A stretch of DNA of 64,000 nucleotides, taken from the NCBI GenBank assembly GCA_029202405.1, contig CP119312.1, positions 2,981,001 to 3,045,000 on the forward strand, read 5' to 3'. The notes beneath the pieces are model-generated. The model was not told the DNA's origin, did not search any database, and saw nothing but the letters and a program-made list of their open reading frames with translations. Below are positions 16,273 through 25,635 of the stretch, piece by piece (the stretch's first letter is position 1; every line of letters begins with the position of its first letter). The translations under genes were made by a program, and so were the position numbers. The stretch is from Candidatus Devosia phytovorans. GTDB lineage: Bacteria > Pseudomonadota > Alphaproteobacteria > Rhizobiales > Devosiaceae.

Positions 16273-17079
16273 ATGGCTGTTGTCGCTGACGAACCCATCG
16301 CGGAAACCCGCCCCAATCCCGCGCTGCGCGCCCTCGGCTGGATCTCGCCCTCGGCCTGGAGCCTGTTGATCATCGTCGTGCTTTGGGAACTGGTGGTCCG
16401 CATCGGCAATGTGCCGGAGTTCATGCTGCCTGCCCCCAGCGTCATCGGCCAGGAGTTCATCGACTATGGCCACAGGCTGCTGCCCAATGCCGGCGTGACG
16501 CTGTTCGAAGTGCTGCTCGGCTTTGCGCTGTCAGTGCTGATCAGCATCCCGCTGGCCGTGCTCATCGTCTACAACAAGGTGATCGAGCGCACGATCTACC
16601 CGCTGATCGTCTCCAGCCAGACCGTGCCCATGGTCGCCGTGGCGCCACTGCTGCTGACTTGGTTCGGCTATGGCATGGCACCCAAGATCGTCATCGTGAT
16701 CCTCCAGACCTTCTTCCCCATCGTGGTCAATACGGTGATGGGGCTCAATTCGGCGTCGCGCGAGATGATCTATCTGGCCAAGTCGATGGGCGCGTCGAAC
16801 TGGCAGATCTTCTGGAAGTTTCGCCTTCCCCAGGCCCTACCCTCGATTTTTGCTGGCCTCAAGCTTGCCACCGCCATGTCGGTGATCGGCGCGATCGTCG
16901 CCGAATTCGTCGGCGCCAACGCCGGTCTGGGCTATGTGATCCTGGTGGCCGGCGCGAGCTTCAACATCTCCCGGCAGTTTGCGGCGATCATCCTCATCGT
17001 CGTCATCGGCATCGCCTTCTTCGCCATACTCGAGCAGATCGAACGCCTCGCCATGCCCTGGCGCCGTATCGCGCGCTGA
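16273..17079 (+). CDS. ABC transporter permease, SsuC/TauC type (second system)
   Basis: The 268-aa inner-membrane protein has about six hydrophobic helices and the EAA loop KSMGASNWQIFWKFRLPQA before GLKLATAMSVIGAIVAEF. The ATG at 16273 follows GGGAGGAG at good spacing. It is the last gene of the 13547-17079 operon, closed by the terminator at 17105-17130. With the receptor at 13547 and ATPase at 15453 it forms a full importer. Confidence 0.88.
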   Translation: MAVVADEPIAETRPNPALRALGWISPSAWSLLIIVVLWELVVRIGNVPEFMLPAPSVIGQEFIDYGHRLLPNAGVTLFEVLLGFALSVLISIPLAVLIVYNKVIERTIYPLIVSSQTVPMVAVAPLLLTWFGYGMAPKIVIVILQTFFPIVVNTVMGLNSASREMIYLAKSMGASNWQIFWKFRLPQALPSIFAGLKLATAMSVIGAIVAEFVGANAGLGYVILVAGASFNISRQFAAIILIVVIGIAFFAILEQIERLAMPWRRIAR

Positions 17080-17104
17080 AGGCGACAGAGCGTGATGTAA
17101 CCAG

Positions 17105-17130
17105 GCACGGCGCTCTACAGGGCGCCGTGC
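17105..17130 (+). terminator. Intrinsic terminator of the second NMT1-type operon
   Basis: A perfect 9-bp stem GCACGGCGC (17105-17113) and GCGCCGTGC (17122-17130) with an 8-base loop is followed by TTCCTC. The T-run is short, so efficiency may be modest. Confidence 0.65.
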
Positions 17131-17727
17131 TTCCTCAGGTTTCGACCCCAATGCCGCCGGTCTTTTGTCGACCCTATTTCGGCCAATCAAAAGCAGATTT
17201 CGACAGCCTGAAAGCTGCCATTAAGTGGTCGCGGATTGGCCTATCAAGTGGACATCACGGTAGCCTAAAACGCTTCGGCCAGTTGCTGGGCGCACATCGG
17301 CCAACTCCTCCTGGGCAAAGAAACAGGTTGGCGAGGGCCAGTAGCGGAGCCTTCACAGGTGCTGCTCCTGGCGGGATATACGGCGCACCTGCCTGCATTG
17401 AGTCGATGCAGAGACTTCGCGGGCTCTAACGTGGCCACGCCTAGACGCTCCATTTGCGCCTCAGTGCAGCGACGGCTTGTACAAAGCTGCTCTTTGATCG
17501 GCCGTCTACTGGAGCTCTATGTTGGCGACGGCAACGGGGTCGAATTGCCTTGCACGCCGGCTCCCCGGTTACCAATAGGCATCCCTGCTATTTTACCACC
17601 AGGGTGATCGACGAAAAGAAGGGCGCTTCGTCTCTCACCATCTATGGCGCCTATCCCGCCAGCCCGGAAACTCTTACAAGGTATAGGTTGTCGTGCCACC
17701 GCGAAACACGAAGCCAAGCCTCTGCTG
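17131..17727. other. Gene-poor 600-bp gap
   Basis: Between the terminator and the dipeptide-type ATPase gene I find no ORF with a credible start, family motif or ribosome site on either strand. The short ORFs here overlap each other in several frames and encode no recognisable domain. The stretch separates the operator-bearing catabolic block from the amide operon and may mark an old insertion junction. Confidence 0.5.
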
Positions 17728-19488
17728 CTACTCCAAAACGAGATGACCCGCCCCTATGTCTCGATAGGTGGCCGGTGGTGCTACGTAGGTATGGGCATGT
17801 ACAACGCCGGCAGTCGTGCCCTCGAGTGGTGCGACAGCTGGGCGTTTGCTTGTAGGGTCTGGGATCGGGACCGCGGCCATTAGTCGTTGGGTGTAGGCGT
17901 GCTGAGGATTTTCGAAGATCTGCGCCCGCGTCCCGGATTCAACGAAGCGGCCGCGGTACATAACCGCCACACGGTGGCTGATCTGCTCGACCACCGCCAT
18001 GTCATGCGAGATGAACAGCAGGGCAATACCGGTTTCGTTCTGGATATCCTGCAGCAGGTCGAGCACCTGCGCCTGCACGGAGACGTCCAAAGCTGAAACG
18101 CTTTCGTCGGCGACGATGATCTTCGGCGATAGGGAGAGGGCCCGGGCAATGCAGATGCGCTGGCGCTGTCCGCCGGAGAATTCATGCGGATAGCGCGCTG
18201 CGGCCTCTGGTGGCAGGCCGACCCGTTTGAAGAGATATTCGACGCGATCGGTCAAGGCGCTACCGGTCGCAAGGCCATGGATTTTCAGCGGTTCGGCCAC
18301 CAGGTCCCCGACGCGCATGCGCGGGTCCAGCGAGGCATAAGGATCCTGGAAGATCATCTGGATGTCACGACGGATCGGCTTCATCAGCGCCGGAGTGAGT
18401 CCGGCGATGTGATGGCCATTGACCCTGATGTCACCCGTGAAGGGGACAAGGTTCAGCAGGGCCCGGCCCGTCGTCGACTTGCCGCAGCCGCTTTCGCCCA
18501 CGAGCGCCAGGGTCTCACCGGCGTAAAGGCTGAATGACAGGCCTTCCACGGCGTGGACGCGGCGCTTGTCGCGCTGCAGCCAGCCACCGCCGATAGTATA
18601 GCGAACACTGAGATTGTCGACTTCGACCACGGCGCAGCGCGGTTTTACCGGTTCGGTCGCGCGGCGCGGCAGGGTGGTGCCGGCCATGGCGCCGAGGCGC
18701 GGCACCGCATCGAGCAGCGTCCGCGTGTATGGTGCGGCAGGCGCGGCAAAGATCTGCCTGACCGGGGCGGCTTCGACCTGCCGACCATCCTTGAGCACAA
18801 GGACGGTATCGGCCATTTCGGCGACCACACCCATGTCATGGGTGATCAGGATCACCGCGGTGCCGGTCTCCTGCTGTAGCTCGCGGATCAGTCCAAGGAT
18901 CTGAGCCTGTACCGTCACGTCCAATGCTGTTGTCGGTTCGTCGGCGATCAATATGTCGGGCTTCTGGCTCAGGGCGATGGCAATCATCACCCTCTGGCGC
19001 ATGCCACCCGATAGCTCGTGGGGAAATTGGGCCAGTCGGCGCGCGGCCTCGGGGATGCACACCTGGTCGAGCAGCGCCAGGGCGCGGGCTTTTGTATCGG
19101 CAGACGACAGACTCGCATGGGCCCCGATGGCTTCGGTCAATTGCCGCCCGATGGTCAGCACCGGATTGAGCGAGGTCATCGGCTCCTGGAAAATCATGCC
19201 GATCTCGCGCCCACGAACGCCGCGCAAGCCCTCGGCCGAGAGCGAGAACAGGTCCCTGTCCTTGAACAGGGCAGAGCCGCCTGCTAGGCGCGCCATCGGA
19301 CGCGGCAGAAGGCCCATCAACGACAGGGCGGTCATCGATTTGCCCGACCCGGATTCGCCGGCAATGCAGAGCGTCTTGCCGCGTTCGAGGCTGAAGCTCA
19401 GCCCGTCGACGACCCGACGCGGACCGGTGGGTGTCGCAACCTCGGTGACGAGGTCGCGCACATCCAGCAATGGAGCGGTCGGGTTCAC
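17728..19488 (-). CDS. Dipeptide/oligopeptide-type ABC ATPase, fused DppD-DppF
   Basis: The 586-aa protein contains two complete ABC cassettes in one chain, as in GsiA/YejF. The first half has Walker A GESGSGKS, signature LSGGMRQR and Walker B ILIADEPTTALD. The second has GESGCGKST, FSGGQRQR and IIVADESVSALD. Each half carries the extra C-terminal motif typical of peptide transporters (AAPAAPYTRTLL and ENPQHAYTQRLM). The start overlaps the formamidase stop by 4 bp, making it the last gene of the ami operon. With the permeases at 22060 and 22977 and the receptor at 20419 it forms an importer, here probably for an amide or short peptide. Confidence 0.9.
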   Translation of the reverse strand: MNPTAPLLDVRDLVTEVATPTGPRRVVDGLSFSLERGKTLCIAGESGSGKSMTALSLMGLLPRPMARLAGGSALFKDRDLFSLSAEGLRGVRGREIGMIFQEPMTSLNPVLTIGRQLTEAIGAHASLSSADTKARALALLDQVCIPEAARRLAQFPHELSGGMRQRVMIAIALSQKPDILIADEPTTALDVTVQAQILGLIRELQQETGTAVILITHDMGVVAEMADTVLVLKDGRQVEAAPVRQIFAAPAAPYTRTLLDAVPRLGAMAGTTLPRRATEPVKPRCAVVEVDNLSVRYTIGGGWLQRDKRRVHAVEGLSFSLYAGETLALVGESGCGKSTTGRALLNLVPFTGDIRVNGHHIAGLTPALMKPIRRDIQMIFQDPYASLDPRMRVGDLVAEPLKIHGLATGSALTDRVEYLFKRVGLPPEAAARYPHEFSGGQRQRICIARALSLSPKIIVADESVSALDVSVQAQVLDLLQDIQNETGIALLFISHDMAVVEQISHRVAVMYRGRFVESGTRAQIFENPQHAYTQRLMAAVPIPDPTSKRPAVAPLEGTTAGVVHAHTYVAPPATYRDIGAGHLVLE

Positions 19489-20429
19489 TCGAAGACGATC
19501 CTGGGGAAGTAGAAGCTGACGACCCAGTTGGGCATGTCGACGACTTCGGAAATGCGCAGGTCGCCACAGACCGAGCAGAGCATATAGGCCTCGTCGGCGG
19601 AAAGGCCGTATAGCTTGCCCAGAAGGTCGATCATGCCCGAAACCGCATCGCGGGCTCCGGTCATCAGGTCCGGCCCGATGCCCGTTGTCACTTCATAGCC
19701 CTTGGCATCGAGATGATTGGTCACCGGGCCCGAGGTTGTGAAGCGCGGCATCTTGAGATTTGCCCCCTTCACCAGATCGAACTTGAGTGTGACGTTCATC
19801 TGGCTTTCCATGGCCGTGCCGCAGACTTCGCCATCGCCCTGTGCCGCGTGGGTATCTCCCACCGAGAACAGCGCACCATCGACCTCGACGGGCAGATAGA
19901 GCACCGTACCAGCCGTCAGGTCGCGGATGTCGAGATTGCCGCCGACGCGCCGTGGCGGCACCACGGAGTGGCGGCCCGGTTCGGCCGGAGCGACGCCGAT
20001 CTCGCCGCAGAAGGGCTTGAGCGGCACCTTGCCGTTTTTCGAGAAGGCGGCCGGCGACATGGTCGTCTTGTCATAGGACCATAGTGTCAGCGCGGGGTCC
20101 TTGAACTGGTCCGCCAGCAGGCCGAAGCCCGGGATATTGGCAGTCCAGCCAAAGCCGGACGGCTCGAAGGCCTCGAAGGTGATCTTGAGGGCATCGCCAG
20201 GCTGTGCCCCTTCGATGAAGATGGGGCCGGTGACCGGGTTGACCTTGGTGAAATCCAGCGTTCCCACGTCGGCGGCGGTGCTGCCGGGCTTGAAGTGTCC
20301 GGCGGCGCTGTCGAGGCATTCGAAATAGACGGTGGAGCCCGGCGACACCCGCTCGACGGGCGGGATCGAATGATCCCACCCGTGATTGTGGTGGATGGCG
20401 TGGATCGTGTAGTCGCAGTTACTGCACAT
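19485..20429 (-). CDS. fmdA: Acetamidase/formamidase family enzyme
   Basis: The enzyme is 314 aa from the ATG at 20429, which overlaps the receptor stop by 11 bp; upstream in-frame residues belong to the receptor gene. It matches the FmdA/AmdA family, which hydrolyses short aliphatic amides to the acid and ammonia. Visible features are HHNHGWDHSIPP at the start, PGSTVYFECLDSA, the GPIFIEGAQPGDAL strand, VGDTHAAQGDGEVCGTAME with the conserved metal/active-site region, and CSVCGDLRISEVVD near the C-terminus. It lies inside an operon with AmiC/AmiR-type regulators and an importer, a good fit for amide catabolism. Symbol assigned by family only. Confidence 0.85.
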   Translation of the reverse strand: MCSNCDYTIHAIHHNHGWDHSIPPVERVSPGSTVYFECLDSAAGHFKPGSTAADVGTLDFTKVNPVTGPIFIEGAQPGDALKITFEAFEPSGFGWTANIPGFGLLADQFKDPALTLWSYDKTTMSPAAFSKNGKVPLKPFCGEIGVAPAEPGRHSVVPPRRVGGNLDIRDLTAGTVLYLPVEVDGALFSVGDTHAAQGDGEVCGTAMESQMNVTLKFDLVKGANLKMPRFTTSGPVTNHLDAKGYEVTTGIGPDLMTGARDAVSGMIDLLGKLYGLSADEAYMLCSVCGDLRISEVVDMPNWVVSFYFPRIVFE

Positions 20430-22035
20430 CTTTATCGAACACGTAATCGTAGTTGACGGGAATATGGACCGGGTCGACGAAGATGGCGTCAGGGCCACCC
20501 AGGCGCGCCGACTTCATGGTGAAGCGCTGTTCGTTGAACACCGGCACCCAGGGTGCGTCTTCCATGACGGCGGTATAGACGTCGCTCCACATTGCGTAAC
20601 GCTCTTCGGCGCGGGCGGGATCGGCCAGCGAGTCAGCTGCCGTCGCCTTGGCGTCGAGCTCTTCGTTGCAGTATTTCGACCAGTTCCAGCCACCGTCACC
20701 GGCGCCGGCGCAGCCCAGGATCGGACCGTAGAAGTTGGACGGATCGGGGAAGTCCGCGATCCAGGCCATGCCGCCGGACCAGATCATGGGGGCCGTGCCG
20801 GCGCCACCGGCCTCGATCACATTGGCCTGGGCCAGTGACAGCAGGTCAGCGGTAATGCCGACGGCGGCGAGATCCTGCTGGATAGCCTGGGCAATGCGCG
20901 GATTGGGGTCGACGTTATAGACATAGAGCTCGGTGCTGAAGCCATCGGCGAGGCCAGCTTCGGCCAGCAGCGCCTTGGCGCCCTCGACGTCATAGGCATA
21001 GCCCTCATAGCCTTCAGTATAGCCGGGCATGGAAGGCGGCAGCGGCTGGTTGGCGATGACCGCGCGATTGTTGATGATGCGGGTGATGCGATCCTTGTTG
21101 ATGGCCATGTTGATGGCCTTGCGCACGTCGGGATTGTCGAGCGGGGGCGTCGTCACGTTGAGCGTGATGTAGCCGGTGTGCAGCTGGCCCCCCTCGATGA
21201 TCATGTCGGCGTAGTCCGGGCTGTCCTTGACCTCGAGGAACTGCGCCGGCGGGATGCCGTCACCCAGGATATCGACCTCGCCATTCTGCAAGCGCAGCAG
21301 GGCCACGGTGGGTTCCTGGCCGATCTCGAAGACGATCTCGTCCATCTTGGGGACGCCGGCCTTCCAGTAGTCCGGGTTGCGGGCAAAGACCAGTCGCTGG
21401 CCCAGCGTCCACTCGCCCAGCGAGAAGGCGCCAGTGCCCACGGGATGCTTGCCGAAATCGGCGCCGAATTCGTCCACTGCTTCCTTGGGCACGACCGAGG
21501 AGAAGTTGAGCGCCACGACATGGAGGAATGTCGCATCCGGGCGCGTCAGCTTGATCTCGACCGTCAGCGGATCGACGACAGTGACGCCCGAGAGGCCGGT
21601 CGCCGAGCCATCGGTGGCGGCATCATAGCCCTCGATCGAGGCAAAGAAGCCGGCGCCGGGGCTCTGGGTTGCCGGATCGGTGACGCGGTCGAGCGAATAT
21701 TTGACGTCTTCCGCCGTCATCTCGCGGCCATTGTGGAATTTGACGCCGGGGCGGAGCTTGAACACATAGGTCAGCCCGTCTTCCGAGATGGTGTAGCTTT
21801 CGGCAAGGTCGGTGGTCAGCGTCGCCGTGCCGGGCTCATATTCCATCAGGCTGTCGAACAGCGACTTGATCATCGACCAGTTCTGCCAGTCGTAGCCGAT
21901 GGCCGGATCAAGGGTGGCGACGTCGTCCTTGTAGGTGACGATCATCGAGCCACCCTGTTTTTCGTCCTGGGCGAAGGCGGGTGAGGCGATTGCCAGTACG
22001 GCAAGGGCCACACCGGATAGCAGCAGTTTGCGCAT
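20419..22035 (-). CDS. Family 5 ABC substrate-binding protein (dipeptide/oligopeptide type)
   Basis: The 538-aa exported receptor has a Sec signal (about 1-22, ASPAFAQ). The core features of SBP family 5 are visible: the ATLDPAIGYD N-terminus, LRPGVKFHNGREMTAEDVKYSLDR (split over domain 1), and RKAINMAINKDRI near the middle. It starts 24 bp after the first permease stop. The family binds peptides, nickel, glutathione, and amides or opines. Placement next to a formamidase and AmiC suggests an amide-containing ligand. High expression is likely, as for other receptors. Confidence 0.88.
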   Translation of the reverse strand: MRKLLLSGVALAVLAIASPAFAQDEKQGGSMIVTYKDDVATLDPAIGYDWQNWSMIKSLFDSLMEYEPGTATLTTDLAESYTISEDGLTYVFKLRPGVKFHNGREMTAEDVKYSLDRVTDPATQSPGAGFFASIEGYDAATDGSATGLSGVTVVDPLTVEIKLTRPDATFLHVVALNFSSVVPKEAVDEFGADFGKHPVGTGAFSLGEWTLGQRLVFARNPDYWKAGVPKMDEIVFEIGQEPTVALLRLQNGEVDILGDGIPPAQFLEVKDSPDYADMIIEGGQLHTGYITLNVTTPPLDNPDVRKAINMAINKDRITRIINNRAVIANQPLPPSMPGYTEGYEGYAYDVEGAKALLAEAGLADGFSTELYVYNVDPNPRIAQAIQQDLAAVGITADLLSLAQANVIEAGGAGTAPMIWSGGMAWIADFPDPSNFYGPILGCAGAGDGGWNWSKYCNEELDAKATAADSLADPARAEERYAMWSDVYTAVMEDAPWVPVFNEQRFTMKSARLGGPDAIFVDPVHIPVNYDYVFDKDVQ

Positions 22036-22059
22036 GAATTGTCTCTCCTGTTGAATGTG

Positions 22060-22980
22060 TCAGCGCAGCTTGATGCGCGGATCGATGAGGGGGGCGACGA
22101 GGTCGGCGATGAGATTGCCGATAACGATGGCGCAGGCCGAAATCAGCGTGACGCCCATGATGATGGGAATGTCGACGCGCTGGATGGCCTGCCAGGCCAG
22201 CTGGCCGATGCCAGGCCAGCCGAAGACGCTTTCCACCACCACGATGCCGCTCATGAACATGCCGATATCGATGCCGATCATGGCGACGATGGGCAGGATG
22301 GCGTTGGGAATGGCGTGGCGGAACAGGATGATGCGACCGCGCAGGCCCTTGGACTGGGCCGTGCGGATATAGTCCTGGCGCAGCACGTCGAGCATGGACG
22401 AGCGCATCATGCGGGCATACCAGCCAGCGCCGAGCACACCCAGGGTCAGGGCCGGGAGCACGAGGTGGTGGAAGGTGCCGTAGCCCCCGATGGGGAACCA
22501 ACCCAGCTGCACGGCAAAGACATAGAGCAGCAGGATGCCGATGACGAATTGCGGTGCCGAGACGCCGACAAAGGACACCACCATCAGCGCATTGTCGAGG
22601 AAACCACCACGGCGCACCGCAGCCAGCACGCCCATGGTGAGGCCGATGATCAGCTCGCAGACGATGGCGCCGGCCATCAGCAGCAGGCTGGCGGGGAGCC
22701 GCGCGGCCACCAGTTCGGCCACTTCGGTCTTCTGCAGATAGGAGCGGCCGAGATTGCCCTGCAACAGGTTAGAGAGATAGCGCCAGTATTGCTCCCAGAG
22801 CGGCAGGTCGAGGCCGAGCTGCGCCCGGATATTGGCGACGGTTTCAGCCGTGGCGCTGCGGCCGGCGATCTGGCGCACCGGATCGGCCGGCAGTAGGTAG
22901 AGCAGCACAAAGGTCACAAGGCTGATGCCGAGCAGGATCAGGGCGGACTGGCCGAGGCGGACCGCGACATAACGGATCAT
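22060..22980 (-). CDS. Dipeptide-type ABC permease (DppB-like)
   Basis: The 306-aa inner-membrane permease has six hydrophobic helices. The N-terminal LGQSALILLGISLVTFVLL and the motif LLPADPVRQIAGRSAT are typical of DppB/GsiC proteins. The ABC-contact region contains RTAQSKGLRGRII. Its start overlaps the DppC-like stop by 4 bp. It acts with the second permease and the fused ATPase. Confidence 0.88.
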   Translation of the reverse strand: MIRYVAVRLGQSALILLGISLVTFVLLYLLPADPVRQIAGRSATAETVANIRAQLGLDLPLWEQYWRYLSNLLQGNLGRSYLQKTEVAELVAARLPASLLLMAGAIVCELIIGLTMGVLAAVRRGGFLDNALMVVSFVGVSAPQFVIGILLLYVFAVQLGWFPIGGYGTFHHLVLPALTLGVLGAGWYARMMRSSMLDVLRQDYIRTAQSKGLRGRIILFRHAIPNAILPIVAMIGIDIGMFMSGIVVVESVFGWPGIGQLAWQAIQRVDIPIIMGVTLISACAIVIGNLIADLVAPLIDPRIKLR

Positions 22981-23888
22981 GCTGACCTCCCCTGCTGGGT
23001 TGGATCAAGGATGTCGCGCAGGGCGTCGCCCAACAGGTTGAAGGCCAGCGACAGCAGCAGGATGGCGGCACCGGGAATGAAGACCAGCCAGGGCGCCGTG
23101 GCGAAATAGGTCTGGTTTTCGAAGATGATATTGCCCCAGCTCGGGGTGGGCGGACGTACGCCGATACCGAGGAAGCTAAGCGTGGCCTCGAGCAGGACCG
23201 TGGTCGAAATGCCCAGCGTTGCCCAGACAACAATGGTCGAGACCAGATGCGGCAGCACATGCCGCCAGAGGATCAGCCCGGGCCCGGCGCCCAGCGAGCG
23301 CTCCGCCTCGATGAATTCGCGCTCGGTGAGCGAGCGCGTCTCGGTATAGAGCACGCGTGCGATCTGTACCCAGTTGACCATGGCAATGACCAGCGCGACG
23401 ATCCACAGGCTGGGCCGGAAGATGGCCGCCAGCACGATGGCCAGCAACAGGGCCGGAAAGCTCATCATCAGATCGGTGAAGCGCATCAGCACGGCGCCAA
23501 CCACGCCCCGGAAATAGCCTGCGGTAATTCCGACCAGCGCCCCGATCACCACGGCAATGCCATTGGCCACCACGCCGATCACCAGCGAGGTCTGCGCCCC
23601 GACGATAAGGCGGCTGAGGAGGTCACGTCCGAGCAGGTCGGTGCCGAACCAGAACTGGCCATTGGGGGCGAGCGGCGCGCCTTCGAGCGTCAGTCCCTCG
23701 AAAAACTGCTCGTTCGGATCGTGTGGGGTCAGCCAGGGGGCAAAAAGCGCGCAGATCACCACCAGCGCGACGATGACAAGGCCGATCGTGGCAAGCGGAC
23801 GGCGCACGAGGCGTCCCAGCACCGATCTGGCACGGATTGGTCGCGTGGGAACAGCGGCAGGACCGAGGTCAGGAGCGATGACGGACAT
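22977..23888 (-). CDS. Dipeptide-type ABC permease (DppC-like)
   Basis: The protein is 303 aa from the ATG at 23888; the longer frame to 23975 lies inside amiR. It has six hydrophobic segments, the DppC N-terminal landmark APWLTPHDPNEQF, FGTDLLGRDLLSRL and the EAA loop EAERSLGAGPGLILWRHVLP. The start overlaps the end of amiR by 20 bp, so translation is probably coupled. It partners the DppB-like protein. Confidence 0.87.
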   Translation of the reverse strand: MSVIAPDLGPAAVPTRPIRARSVLGRLVRRPLATIGLVIVALVVICALFAPWLTPHDPNEQFFEGLTLEGAPLAPNGQFWFGTDLLGRDLLSRLIVGAQTSLVIGVVANGIAVVIGALVGITAGYFRGVVGAVLMRFTDLMMSFPALLLAIVLAAIFRPSLWIVALVIAMVNWVQIARVLYTETRSLTEREFIEAERSLGAGPGLILWRHVLPHLVSTIVVWATLGISTTVLLEATLSFLGIGVRPPTPSWGNIIFENQTYFATAPWLVFIPGAAILLLSLAFNLLGDALRDILDPTQQGRSA

Positions 23889-24468
23889 CGACACCCCGCA
23901 TGCGGCAGATGACCTGTTCGGCCATGTCTTCAATGGAAAGGCGCGACAGCATGGCGTCGCGGCGCAGCTGCGCATAAGCCAAGTCGGCCGAGATATTGTG
24001 CTGCAGCATCAGGCAGGCCGTCGCCTCGGCGAGAACCTGCCGTTTGTCGACCCGGCCCCGCAAGCCCGCCAGCTCGTCGCGCAGCGCCGAGCGTCGTGCG
24101 AAGGCTTCAGTAGCGATTACCAGTGCGGAGAAAACCCCGCCGCTGCCGATCGGTTTGAGCAGATGTGCGTCAGCGCCCATGCGCATGGCCCAGGCGAGAC
24201 GCCCTGGCGCCTCAGAGCCGATCAGGGCAATGGCCGGCATGGGCAGATCGCCAGCGTGCCAGGGAAACTGGCCGTCATGCCCCATGTCGGCATCGTAGAA
24301 CAGAAGGTCCGACGGAAGCGCCGGAACCGTCAGGTCGGGCCAGCATAGCTCGTGGCTGATGCCCAGCTGGGTCAGCTGGCGCACCAGGGCATCGACCAGC
24401 GGATGCGCCCGATGCAGGATCAGCGCGCGTTGGCCGTCGAAACTGGGGGTGGGGACCGGGCGGCTCAT
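23869..24468 (-). CDS. amiR: AmiR/NasT-family ANTAR RNA-binding antiterminator
   Basis: The 199-aa protein has two parts. Residues 1-125 form a pseudo-receiver domain without a clear phospho-acceptor pattern. Residues about 130-190 form an ANTAR helical bundle (LRGRVDKRQVLAEATACLML, then LSIEDMAEQVI). In the amide and nitrate systems, ANTAR proteins bind leader RNA and prevent termination. The start overlaps amiC by 4 bp. A terminator-bearing leader lies upstream of amiC at 25636-25741, the expected target. AmiC probably sequesters AmiR until an amide binds, as in Pseudomonas. Confidence 0.85.
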   Translation of the reverse strand: MSRPVPTPSFDGQRALILHRAHPLVDALVRQLTQLGISHELCWPDLTVPALPSDLLFYDADMGHDGQFPWHAGDLPMPAIALIGSEAPGRLAWAMRMGADAHLLKPIGSGGVFSALVIATEAFARRSALRDELAGLRGRVDKRQVLAEATACLMLQHNISADLAYAQLRRDAMLSRLSIEDMAEQVICRMRGVDVRHRS

Positions 24469-25622
24469 TTGACCACCTTGAGGTGAGAGGCCAGGCGACG
24501 GCCGGACGCGGTCGATGACCGGGCCAGATAGGGGTCGGGGCGAATGACGCTTGCCGCTCCGGCGACGATCTCGAACCCTTCGGGTGTCGCTCGGGCAATG
24601 CGCGGCGTCAGGACCGAATGATTGTTGGTGGCGTCGATTTCGATCTCGCCGATCGGCGCCCTGGAGATGCGCCCGGTCGCAGCAGCCAAGACCTGCTGGC
24701 CCTCGTCCGTTCCGGAAGTCGCTATGGCGGCGGCCAGCAGATGCACGGCGGTATAGGCTTGCGCGAAGAAGGCCGAGACATGGGTGACGTCTGGCGCAAA
24801 GCGCCGGACCGTATCGAGGAAGCGCCGGTTTTCGGCTGACGGCAGGGACTGGAAGTAGGGCGCTATGGCATATTGCCCGCTGGCCAGAGGGCCGAGCTGT
24901 GCCAGCTCGCTTTCGGCCAGGTTGCAGCTCAGCACCGGCCGGTTGGCCTGGCTGAAGGCAGCATCCTCGAGCCCCAAAGCATGATAGGCGGCAAGGAATG
25001 CGTGAGAGGAGGGACCGATCAGCGTATTGAGGATGAAAGCCGGTCGCTTGCGTCGGATTTCATCGATGATATGGCCGATGTCCCGGTCGCCGAGCGATAT
25101 GTAGCGTTCCCCGGCCACCGTGCCGCCGGCGGTCTCCATGGCGTCACGGGCGATGCGATTGGTCTCCCAACCCCAGATGTAGTTGGATCCAACCAGAAAG
25201 CCGTCGGCGCCGAAGCGCGGCAGGATATGGGCCAGTAGGGGCAGCACATGCTGGTTCGGGCAGGCGCCCAGATAGACTACCTGTTCGTTGGCCTCGAAGC
25301 CTTCGTAGGGGCAGGCATACCAGAGCGTCGTCCGGGTCTTTTCGAGAACCGGGATCACTTCCTTGCGGCTCCATGATGTGGTGCAGCCCAGGATGTGGCG
25401 GGTACCCGAATGCGCCACCAGCTCGGATGACATGGGGGCATAGTTTTCGGTGGCTCCGCGCGGGTCGCGCACCTCCGCGGTGAGCGAAAGTCCGTAGTGC
25501 TGGGTCGCATTGATCTCTTCGATCGCGGTCAGCGTGCCCAGCAGGCCTTCCCGTCCGATCGCCGCATAGGGGCCGCTTGCTGAAAACAGCACGCCGACCG
25601 CAATTGCGTTCCCCAAAGCCAT
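24465..25622 (-). CDS. amiC: AmiC-like amide sensor (Peripla_BP fold, no signal peptide)
   Basis: The protein is 385 aa from the ATG at 25622; a GTG at 25652 is possible but would lie in the terminator stem. It has the type I periplasmic-binding fold of branched amino acid/amide receptors (VGVLFSASGPYAAIG, then LLGTLTAIEEIN) but no signal peptide, as expected for cytoplasmic AmiC. The CTTSWSRKEVIPV and ACPYEGFE segments match AmiC/UrtA-type ligand sites. It heads an operon amiC-amiR-dppC-dppB-receptor-formamidase-ATPase. It should act as the ligand-controlled inhibitor of AmiR. Confidence 0.85.
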   Translation of the reverse strand: MALGNAIAVGVLFSASGPYAAIGREGLLGTLTAIEEINATQHYGLSLTAEVRDPRGATENYAPMSSELVAHSGTRHILGCTTSWSRKEVIPVLEKTRTTLWYACPYEGFEANEQVVYLGACPNQHVLPLLAHILPRFGADGFLVGSNYIWGWETNRIARDAMETAGGTVAGERYISLGDRDIGHIIDEIRRKRPAFILNTLIGPSSHAFLAAYHALGLEDAAFSQANRPVLSCNLAESELAQLGPLASGQYAIAPYFQSLPSAENRRFLDTVRRFAPDVTHVSAFFAQAYTAVHLLAAAIATSGTDEGQQVLAAATGRISRAPIGEIEIDATNNHSVLTPRIARATPEGFEIVAGAASVIRPDPYLARSSTASGRRLASHLKVVK

Positions 25623-25635
25623 CGTCAGGTCCACC

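Noticed and set aside
16383..17429. 348-aa plus-strand ORF
   Set aside because: Frame-shifted shadow of the second permease continuing into the gene-poor gap. It has no family features.
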